From Nitrospirota bacterium (GTDB lineage Bacteria; JACPQY01), in contig JACPAV010000062.1 in assembly GCA_016180645.1 (NCBI GenBank), forward strand, positions 1 to 5,758: a stretch of 5,758 bases of DNA. The letters run 5' to 3'. Shown piece by piece: positions 1 through 5,758 of the stretch. The translations under genes were made by a program, and so were the position numbers. Position 1 is the first letter of the stretch; each line of letters starts with the position of its first letter. The notes below the pieces were generated by a model, which saw only the letters and a program-made list of their open reading frames with translations, made no database searches and was not told the origin of the DNA.

Positions 1-113
1 AGATTGAGGCTGGCATAGGGCCCGCCGCTCTTCCCCCCGCGCCGGCCGAGAAAGCCGTGCAGCAGGCCATCCGCCTTTTTCCATTGCGGGACCTGGAGCC
101 ACGTCAAATCCAT
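1..113 (-). CDS. pgeF: PgeF/YfiH-family protein (laccase-domain peptidoglycan editing factor), N-terminal fragment
   Basis: The first 37 codons of a leftward gene cut by the window edge. The visible part reads MDLTWLQVPQ, then a stretch containing LLHGFLGRRGG (residues 17-27) and GGPYASLN (30-37). The HGF..R.GG.S.GPYASLNL signature is the characteristic N-terminus of the PgeF/YfiH (DUF152, Cu-oxidase_4) family. Members are usually about 240-260 residues, so only some 15% is present. The metal-binding His and Cys residues lie further along and cannot be checked. E. coli YfiH acts in the cytoplasm and prevents L-Ser being built into peptidoglycan in place of L-Ala. Relatives show polyphenol-oxidase or purine-nucleoside activities. 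The ATG at 113-111 is the only ATG start possible because an in-frame TAA lies four codons upstream (125-123). An AGGAG (136-132) is about 18 nt from the start, too far for a normal ribosome binding site. The gene is divergent from the lipoprotein operon. Confidence 0.85.
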   Translation of the reverse strand, partial: MDLTWLQVPQWKKADGLLHGFLGRRGGKSGGPYASLN

Positions 114-175
114 ACCCGATAGTTATCGCAACTCCTCCCCCGGCTGCAAGACGGCCGACCGGGTGAAAAAAACAG

Positions 176-205
176 TTGACAAGCTACAGCCGGACTAAGG
201 AGAAT
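176..205 (+). promoter_or_regulatory. Predicted sigma70-type promoter for the lipoprotein/Aas operon
   Basis: A perfect -35 hexamer TTGACA (176-181) is followed after 18 bp by GAGAAT (200-205), which matches four of six -10 consensus positions. Transcription would begin near 212. A run of seven A residues (166-172) lies just upstream of the -35 box, where an UP element would sit. The site is in the gap between two divergent genes, upstream of the plausible start codons of the rightward gene. The -10 box is imperfect, so this is a prediction only. Confidence 0.5.
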
Positions 206-235
206 GACCCAAGCCGTACGGCTGAACGACCCGGC

Positions 236-2422
236 ATGCAAGAGAAGCGGCCCTGGGCAACCTACTTTTTGGCGGTCCGTAGAGGTCTGCGGAGCGGCCG
301 CCTAGATTTGCCTGAAGCGACTAGTTCATTCGGGCGCGCGCTCCTGTCGGCAGGCCTCGCCGCCGCGTCGCTCCTTTCAGCCTGCCAACCCGTATCTCCT
401 CTGCTGGTCCGCGAGGCGCCTCCCGCCTTTTTTTCCGACGAAGCCGATGCCTACGCGGAAGCCCGCTGGCGAAGCCTTGAGCTGCGGAAAAATATCGACG
501 AGCTGGCAAAGGCGACGTCTCGCGAGCCGCCGTCAGATGCGCTTCAAAGGCTTGGGCTCTACAGGCGCGAATACTTTTCTCTGCGTGAAATTCTCTTCAG
601 CGGGGCAATGCTCCATGCCTCGGCTATCGTGGAGAGAGCTGAAGGGCAAGACCTCGGGACTCTCCTATTGAGATCCAGCTTGGCGCTTGTGGCGGGCACG
701 ACGCTACTGCAAAACTCCCACGCCGTCGCGGCCTTGCTGCGCGACCATCCGGCCCTGCGGGCCGCGTGGAACGAGCCTGATCCCGAATATGGAATCCCGA
801 AGGACAGTTGGGAACTCTCGCTGCAAACCTACAGCACAAGCCACCATCAAGATCTCTTCAGGGCGGCCATCGAGAGACTGAAGGGCCGCCGAGGAGATTT
901 GGAGAGGCATCTCAAGGCCAACGACAGGATTTTTTTCGCCCTGTATCCCGACGGAATCGAGTCGGCCCTGCAAGAGGCGGAGGAGACCTACACGTTGCTG
1001 CGGGCGGGCTTCGCCTCAGAGGATTTGGCTCAGGATGAGGCGGAGGTGCGCCTCCTGGTCGAGCGATCCAAGAAACTGCGCAATGAGTGGGCCGCGTCCG
1101 CTCCTCTTCTACGCCAGGCCATCATGCGGGACGGCGGACTGATCCGAGGAAACGTTCATGTCCGCGTGCACGCCGCGAAACGGGACTATCTGGACCTGCG
1201 CGAAGCCCTGTATCGCCTGGCCTTCAAACACGTCGCCAAGCTCACTCGCGAGGACATCCCCTACCCGCGACCGTTTCGACTTCGCGCCGTCGGAATTTCC
1301 CTTTTAGCCGCCGTGACTCTCTACGAGAACGCCCGCCGGTTACAAACCTCTCTTCTTAGCATCCCCGGGGTCAAGGCCCTGCTCAACCAGGGGGACCCGG
1401 CCCTGGGTATTCCGCGAGGCTTCTGGGACAACATCGAGACGGAATTCACCAGGCTTCAATACAGGCGCCTCCTGGAGACGGGGATTCAAGCGGTAGACGA
1501 AGCGCGACATCTGCCTTCGGGTCCGGCGGAAACACAACCTTTCTTTGCCTATCTGGCTGCGGAAATCGCGACAAGCACCGCCATCCCGGAAATCCGCGGC
1601 GAAGGGATTCTCCCGAAGCTCGTCCGGGCGCTGCAGAGTTATTCGGGGCTGGTACAAAAGATGAGTTCTGGAATTCTCGGAATTGCCGCGTCTCCGTTGT
1701 TCACAGGGGTAGGGAGTCTCGCCGGCATCGAGCTCAGAAAAGGAAAACTGTTCGACCAACCTCAATGGGCGGAATTCGTCAAGGAGAGGCTGCGACCCGG
1801 AGATCTCCTGCTGGAAAAAAGTCCTTTTAGGCTATCCAACAAGTTCATCCCCGGACACTTTGGACATGTAGCCCTGTATGTCGGCACAGCAGCGGAGCTG
1901 AAGGCCCTCGATCTCCTCCAACAGCCTTGGGTAGCGAAGTATGTGAAGCAGGTTGGTGAAAGAAAAACCATCGTAGAGGCGCTCCCGGGCGGAACCCGGC
2001 TCAGTACTATCGAGGACTTTCTCAACACCGACGATCTCGCCATCATCCGGCCCAAGAGCGACAAAATTCCGCCTGCGGACGTGGCGAGAGCGATCACCCT
2101 GGCCTTCTCCCACATCGGCAAGCAGTATGACTTTTCTTTCGATAACAACACGTGGGACGCCATCGTCTGTTCCGAACTCGCGTTCCACACCTACGTGAAC
2201 GTCCGCTGGCCTTTCGCAAAAATACTCAGCTCCTACACCATCTCCCCCGACGACGTGGCCGTCGTCGCCGGCTCGGACCCGGCGCGGCCCTTTGAGCTGA
2301 TTACATTCGTCCACGACGGCCAAGTCGTGCACGACCGAGCGACCGGACTGCTCGATGAGCCAAAGTACATCGACCTCTTGGGCAAACGCTATGACGAAGC
2401 CGGGTACTTTGCGGCGCGATGA
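236..2422 (+). CDS. Predicted lipoprotein with duplicated helical region and C-terminal YiiX-like permuted papain (NlpC/P60-type) cysteine hydrolase domain
   Basis: Numbering is from the ATG at 236 (728 residues). A signal-peptide-like stretch ALLSAGLAAASLLSAC ends in a lipobox, LLSAC, with Cys50 as the predicted lipidated residue. A mostly helical region follows (about 65-460) and includes two related ~106-residue copies (111-216 and 316-421). The last ~210 residues are a YiiX/YaeF-type permuted papain-like domain: PGDLLLEK (521-528), the His motif GHFGHVALYVG (540-550, likely catalytic His544), VEALPGG with probable acid Glu581, then CSEL with nucleophile Cys645, and a YTISPDDVA tail (667-675). 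The order His, Glu, Cys is the circularly permuted arrangement of this superfamily, whose members act as amidases, peptidases or acyltransferases. The substrate here is unknown. The protein should be anchored by lipid and face the periplasm or cell surface. The frame is open back to a TTG at 176, but that TTG is the start of a TTGACA promoter box. TTG at 308 would give the most typical signal peptide (25 residues before Cys). Neither start has a strong ribosome binding site. The stop overlaps the next gene. Confidence 0.85.
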   Translation: MQEKRPWATYFLAVRRGLRSGRLDLPEATSSFGRALLSAGLAAASLLSACQPVSPLLVREAPPAFFSDEADAYAEARWRSLELRKNIDELAKATSREPPSDALQRLGLYRREYFSLREILFSGAMLHASAIVERAEGQDLGTLLLRSSLALVAGTTLLQNSHAVAALLRDHPALRAAWNEPDPEYGIPKDSWELSLQTYSTSHHQDLFRAAIERLKGRRGDLERHLKANDRIFFALYPDGIESALQEAEETYTLLRAGFASEDLAQDEAEVRLLVERSKKLRNEWAASAPLLRQAIMRDGGLIRGNVHVRVHAAKRDYLDLREALYRLAFKHVAKLTREDIPYPRPFRLRAVGISLLAAVTLYENARRLQTSLLSIPGVKALLNQGDPALGIPRGFWDNIETEFTRLQYRRLLETGIQAVDEARHLPSGPAETQPFFAYLAAEIATSTAIPEIRGEGILPKLVRALQSYSGLVQKMSSGILGIAASPLFTGVGSLAGIELRKGKLFDQPQWAEFVKERLRPGDLLLEKSPFRLSNKFIPGHFGHVALYVGTAAELKALDLLQQPWVAKYVKQVGERKTIVEALPGGTRLSTIEDFLNTDDLAIIRPKSDKIPPADVARAITLAFSHIGKQYDFSFDNNTWDAIVCSELAFHTYVNVRWPFAKILSSYTISPDDVAVVAGSDPARPFELITFVHDGQVVHDRATGLLDEPKYIDLLGKRYDEAGYFAAR
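566..883 (+). repeat. Internal duplication in the lipoprotein, copy 1 (protein level)
   Basis: This encodes residues 111-216 of the lipoprotein (start at 236). It aligns without gaps to residues 316-421 at a fixed offset of 205 residues. Landmarks are REYFSLRE (111-118), a hydrophobic helix with L.A..TL..N, and DPEYGIPKDSW (182-192). By-eye identity between copies is about 25%, so the repeat is old and is not visible as DNA identity. Confidence 0.6.
1181..1498 (+). repeat. Internal duplication in the lipoprotein, copy 2 (protein level)
   Basis: This encodes residues 316-421 of the lipoprotein. Landmarks matching copy 1 are RDYLDLRE (316-323), LLAAVTLYEN in the hydrophobic helix, and DPALGIPRGFW (387-397). 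A linker of about 100 residues, rich in charged helix, separates the copies (217-315). Confidence 0.6.
2419..2422 (+). promoter_or_regulatory. ATGA start/stop overlap (translational coupling site)
   Basis: The TGA stop of the lipoprotein gene (2420-2422) shares bases with the ATG of the LplT-Aas fusion (2419-2421). There is no clear Shine-Dalgarno sequence in the preceding 20 bases. Translation of the second gene therefore probably depends on ribosomes finishing the first. A later in-frame ATG at 2446 is an alternative start, also without a good ribosome binding site. Confidence 0.65.
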
Positions 2423-5400
2423 CTCGAGACGACAAGTTCTCATTTATGCCCGTAGGTAAATACAGCGGCACGCTCGGATATCCCGGGTTCAAAGCGCTCC
2501 TCGCCACCCAGTTCTTAAGCGCCTTCAACGATAACGTCTACAGGATGGTGCTCTCATTGATCGCCTCCGGCGCCACCGGCGGCGGGGCCAGCGCCCTTGC
2601 CCTGGTCGGCGCCGTCTTTATTCTCCCTTCTTTGCTGTTCTCGGGCTATGCGGGACATGCGGCCGACGTCTGCAGCAAGCGAACCGTTATCGTCGTCACC
2701 AAGGCGGTCGAGGTGGCCGGCATGGGGTTGGCGCTCCTGGCCCTTTTCTCTCAAAGGCTCGAGCTTATGCTCCCGGTTCTGTTCCTATTGGCTCTCAATT
2801 CTGCCTTTTTCAGCCCGGCTAAATACGGCATCGTGCCGGAGATGCTCGCCGATAAGGATCTTTCCCGGGCCAACGGGCTTCTGGAGATGAGCACCTTCCT
2901 GGCCATCATTCTAGGGACTTCGTTGGGCGGCCTCATATTCGCCAGTTGGAGGGACCGGCCGGAGCTCATCGGCGTTCTACTCCTTGCGATCTCGCTGGCG
3001 GGGGCTCTTGCGAGCCTGAGGATCACCAAGGTCGCTGGTTCCGGGGTCATAAAACCGTTTCGACTTAATCCCTGGGCTGAGATCGGGCAGGGGATCGGAC
3101 GGTTGTACGGGGACAGGAGCCTGTGGCTGACGGTCATAGGCATCTCCTATTTTTGGTTTCTGGGCGCCCTGCTCCAGATGGATATTATCCTCTTTGGCAA
3201 AGAGGTGATGGGGCTGGATGACTTGCGAATCGGCTTTCTCCTCACCTTTCTTGCCGCGGGGATCGGGCTCGGCAGCCTTTTAGCCGGACGTTTATCTGGC
3301 GACAAGGTGGAGTTGGGGCTGGTGCCTCTAGGTTCCATCGGCATGGGGATATTCTCCCTTCTCTTGTCGAACTCCGCCGAATCCTACGGGCAGGCAGCCG
3401 CGGCGCTCGCCATGCTCGGGTTGGCGGGCGGCCTGTTCGTCGTCCCGTTAAACGCCTTCCTTCAACAGAGGAGCGGGCGCGAGGAGAAAGGCCGGCTAAT
3501 CGCAACCAACAATTTTCTCAATACGGGCGGGATTCTTCTCGCCTCCGGGCTGCTCTGGGCATTCCGCGACTGGCTGGAGGTGCCGGCGGACCGGGTCATA
3601 TTCATCTGCGGTCTCTTCACGCTCACAGCAACGGCCTATGTACTCAGCCTTCTGCCCGACTTTCTCATTCGATTCACGCTCTGGATGTTTACCCACACGA
3701 TCTACAGAATCCGGCTCGTGGGCCAGGAGCATGTCCCTTTCCGCGGGGCTGCGCTGCTTGTGTGCAATCACGTCTCCCATGTCGACGGCTTGCTCGTGGG
3801 AGCCTGTGTCCAGAGATTCATCCGGTTCATGGTCTACCGGCCTTACTACGAGCTGAAACCGCTCCATTGGCTTTTTCGCCTGATGAAAGCAATCCCGGTT
3901 TCGGGCAGGAGCCGAAAAGACATTATCGAGTCGTTGGAGCGCGCCCGCGAGGAGCTCCGCCAGGGTCACGTCGTCTGCATCTTTGCCGAGGGGGCGATCA
4001 GCCGGACCGGCAACCTGCTCCCGTTCAAACGGGGGTTCGAGAGAATCGTAGAAGGCATGGACGTGCCTGTGATCCCGGTGCATCTCGACCGGCTTTGGGG
4101 CAGCATCTTCAGCTTCAAAGACGGGCGCTTCTTCTGGAAGTGGCCCGAGCGTCTCCCCTATCCGGTCACGGTTACCTTCGGCGCCCCTTTGCCATCCAAG
4201 GCGACGGCGGAGGAAGTCCGACAGGCGGTTATCGAGCTGGGGTGCGAGGCGGTGAAGATCCGCCGGACGCCGCGGGACTTGCTTTCCGCGCGGTTTTTGA
4301 GGAGCGCCAAGCGGCGTTGGTTTTTGTTCTGCATGGCCGACTCCACCGGCAGGGAACTGACTTACGGCAAGGCGCTCACCATCAGCCTGCTCCTCGCGCA
4401 GTGGTTGCGAAAAAACGGCGGCGGTGAACGCATGGTGGGGCTCCTTCTACCCGCCTCGATCGCGGGGGCCCTGGCCAATATCGCTTTGCTCCTCGCCGGC
4501 AAGATCCCGGTCAACCTCAACTTTACGGCAGGGAGCGAAGCCATATCCTCGGCGATTAATCAGTGCAGGATCGAAACCATCCTGGCCTCGCGGACGTTTC
4601 TGGCCCGCGCCAAAATCGAAGAAAGGGAAGGGATGGTTTTCCTTGAAGACGTGATGAAACAAATGACGCCGTCGGCAAAAGTATCGACCGCCCTCCTGGC
4701 GTTCTTCCTTCCGTGCAGGGTGCTTGAAGCCATCTACTACCGCGGGGAGTGGAACCCCGACAGCCTTGCCACGGTCATCTTCTCCAGCGGGAGCACCGGC
4801 GTACCTAAAGGGGTCATGCTCTCCCATCACAACATCCTCTCCAATATCGAAGGGATCGCCCAGCTCTTTTGGGTGACGTCAAGAGACCGGGTGATGGGGG
4901 TGCTGCCGTTTTTCCACTCTTTCGGCTTCACCGGCACGCTATGGTTTCCGCTCCTATCCGGTTTCGGCGTCGTCTATCATGCCAACCCCATGGACGCCAA
5001 GACCATCGGCGAAACGGTATCGACGCGCAAAGCCACCATCTTGATCAGCACGCCTACCTTCTACGGGGCGTATCTAAAGAGGTGCCCCGCGGAACAGTTC
5101 TCCAGCCTCCGTTATGCTATCGCAGGAGCTGAGAAGGTCCCCGACTCGCTGGCAAGGGCGTTTAAAGAAAAGTATGGGTTGGATCTCCTGGAAGGCTACG
5201 GATGCACGGAGATGGCTCCTGTGATCTCGGTCAACATACCGGACGTAACCCACGGTCGGGAGCGGCAGACCGGCTTCAAGCCTCACACGGCGGGCCATCC
5301 CCTGCCCGGCGTGGCCGTGAAGGCCGTGGACCCCACCACCTGGGAAACGATCCCGCCGGGACAGGAAGGGCTCCTCCTGGTCAAGGGTCCCAATCGTATG

Positions 5401-5758
5401 GTCGGCTACTACGGCCAGCCCGAAAAGACCCAAGAGGTCGTTCGCGACGGGTGGTACGTCACAGGAGATATCGCCTCAATTGACGAAGATGGATTTATCC
5501 GTGTCACGGACCGCCTTTCCAGGTTCAGCAAGATCGGAGGCGAGATGGTTCCCCATATCAAGGTGGAAGAGGCGATGAATCAGATCGTGGGAGATCAGGC
5601 CTGCGTGATCACCGCGGTCCCTGATGAACAGAAGGGCGAACGCCTCGTGGCTTTTTATATTCGGAACGATATCACGCCGGGGGAGCTTTGGGAAAAGTTA
5701 AACCGCACGGACCTTCCCAAGCTTTGGATCCCTAAGCGAGAGAACATCTTCTCCGTCG
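2419..5758 (+). CDS. aas: LplT-like MFS transporter / glycerophospholipid acyltransferase / acyl-ACP synthetase fusion (LplT-Aas), C-terminus cut by window edge
   Basis: The frame is open for 1113 codons with no stop and continues past the window. Residues about 15-415 are an MFS transporter with some 12 hydrophobic segments. It starts with the TQFLSAFNDNVYR helix and has a motif-A-like GHAADVCSKR loop (79-88), as in LplT lysophospholipid flippases. Residues about 430-620 are a PlsC/Aas acyltransferase with NHVSHVD (HX4D, His451 and Asp456), IPVSGRS (492-498), FAEGAISRTG (522-531) and VIPV (551-554). Residues about 630 onward are an ANL adenylating domain with P-loop SSGSTGVPKG (789-798), GYGCTE (926-931), GWYVTGD (1011-1017) and the hinge RFSKIGGEMV (1035-1044). 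By analogy with LplT and Aas, it moves lysophospholipids to the cytoplasmic face, charges ACP with a fatty acid and re-acylates the lysolipid. E. coli LplT (~397 residues) plus Aas (~719) sum to nearly the same length, so perhaps 20-40 residues are missing. These include the A10 catalytic Lys (GSGK region), which cannot be checked. The start overlaps the upstream stop. Confidence 0.93.
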   Translation, partial: MTRDDKFSFMPVGKYSGTLGYPGFKALLATQFLSAFNDNVYRMVLSLIASGATGGGASALALVGAVFILPSLLFSGYAGHAADVCSKRTVIVVTKAVEVAGMGLALLALFSQRLELMLPVLFLLALNSAFFSPAKYGIVPEMLADKDLSRANGLLEMSTFLAIILGTSLGGLIFASWRDRPELIGVLLLAISLAGALASLRITKVAGSGVIKPFRLNPWAEIGQGIGRLYGDRSLWLTVIGISYFWFLGALLQMDIILFGKEVMGLDDLRIGFLLTFLAAGIGLGSLLAGRLSGDKVELGLVPLGSIGMGIFSLLLSNSAESYGQAAAALAMLGLAGGLFVVPLNAFLQQRSGREEKGRLIATNNFLNTGGILLASGLLWAFRDWLEVPADRVIFICGLFTLTATAYVLSLLPDFLIRFTLWMFTHTIYRIRLVGQEHVPFRGAALLVCNHVSHVDGLLVGACVQRFIRFMVYRPYYELKPLHWLFRLMKAIPVSGRSRKDIIESLERAREELRQGHVVCIFAEGAISRTGNLLPFKRGFERIVEGMDVPVIPVHLDRLWGSIFSFKDGRFFWKWPERLPYPVTVTFGAPLPSKATAEEVRQAVIELGCEAVKIRRTPRDLLSARFLRSAKRRWFLFCMADSTGRELTYGKALTISLLLAQWLRKNGGGERMVGLLLPASIAGALANIALLLAGKIPVNLNFTAGSEAISSAINQCRIETILASRTFLARAKIEEREGMVFLEDVMKQMTPSAKVSTALLAFFLPCRVLEAIYYRGEWNPDSLATVIFSSGSTGVPKGVMLSHHNILSNIEGIAQLFWVTSRDRVMGVLPFFHSFGFTGTLWFPLLSGFGVVYHANPMDAKTIGETVSTRKATILISTPTFYGAYLKRCPAEQFSSLRYAIAGAEKVPDSLARAFKEKYGLDLLEGYGCTEMAPVISVNIPDVTHGRERQTGFKPHTAGHPLPGVAVKAVDPTTWETIPPGQEGLLLVKGPNRMVGYYGQPEKTQEVVRDGWYVTGDIASIDEDGFIRVTDRLSRFSKIGGEMVPHIKVEEAMNQIVGDQACVITAVPDEQKGERLVAFYIRNDITPGELWEKLNRTDLPKLWIPKRENIFSV

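Noticed and set aside
139-163. Inverted repeat CCCGG...CCGGG next to an A7 run, as a possible terminator
   Set aside because: The stem is only 5 bp with a 15-nt loop. On the plus strand it is followed by A residues rather than T residues, and on the minus strand the T run comes before the stem, so neither orientation makes an intrinsic terminator.
204-305. A 33-codon ORF (MTQAVRLNDP...) directly after AAGGAG (197-202), as a possible leader peptide
   Set aside because: The Shine-Dalgarno-like AAGGAG is only 1 nt from the ATG, too close to work. The peptide has no recognisable features and lies just after the predicted -10 box, where the transcript would hardly include its start.
1832-2443. 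203-codon open frame on the minus strand
   Set aside because: It lies wholly opposite the conserved hydrolase domain of the lipoprotein, including its His and Cys motifs. The translation is rich in Arg, Val and Gly with no family signature, as expected of an antisense shadow in GC-rich DNA.
3496-4083. 195-codon open frame on the minus strand
   Set aside because: It is antisense to the acyltransferase motifs of the LplT-Aas fusion, which read continuously on the plus strand. The product has no recognisable domain.
3762-4427. 221-codon open frame on the plus strand in another frame
   Set aside because: It overlaps the acyltransferase domain out of frame. Its product is a Pro/Arg/Gly-rich string without motifs, while the fusion frame carries all the expected catalytic blocks there.
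4201-4740. Possible boundary splitting the fusion into separate acyltransferase and synthetase genes
   Set aside because: The frame reads through without a stop. The linker keeps Aas-like sequence (for example PVNLNFTAGSEA at 698-709), and no new start with a ribosome binding site is evident.

Overview
The window holds parts of three protein genes and no RNA gene, insertion sequence or CRISPR array that I can see. The DNA is GC-rich (roughly 60% by eye, not counted). A predicted lipoprotein and an LplT/Aas-type lysophospholipid recycling enzyme point to a diderm (Gram-negative) bacterium. The style fits groups such as Desulfobacterota or Nitrospirota, but nothing here fixes the lineage.

Layout. 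Positions 113 to 1 on the minus strand carry the first 37 codons of a PgeF/YfiH-family gene (peptidoglycan editing factor, laccase-domain family) that runs off the left edge. A short divergent intergenic region follows (about 114-235). It contains a perfect TTGACA box that probably drives the rightward operon. Next comes a large gene ending at 2422. It encodes a predicted lipoprotein with an internally duplicated helical N-terminal half and a C-terminal permuted papain-like (YiiX/YaeF, NlpC/P60-related, peptidase family C92) cysteine-hydrolase domain. Its stop codon overlaps, in an ATGA, the start of the last gene. That gene is open from 2419 to the right edge (at least 1113 codons). It fuses an LplT-like MFS lysophospholipid flippase, a PlsC/Aas-type glycerophospholipid acyltransferase and an acyl-ACP synthetase (ANL adenylation domain).

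How the genes may work together. The fusion protein would bring lysophospholipids across the inner membrane, activate fatty acids onto ACP and re-acylate the lysolipid to a diacyl phospholipid. The lipoprotein upstream is translationally coupled to it and carries an envelope-side thiol hydrolase/acyltransferase fold. It is therefore a candidate for making, sensing or processing the lysolipid or acylated substrate that the fusion recycles. That link is inference from gene order and fold class. The two recognised domain sets and the overlap are read directly from the sequence.
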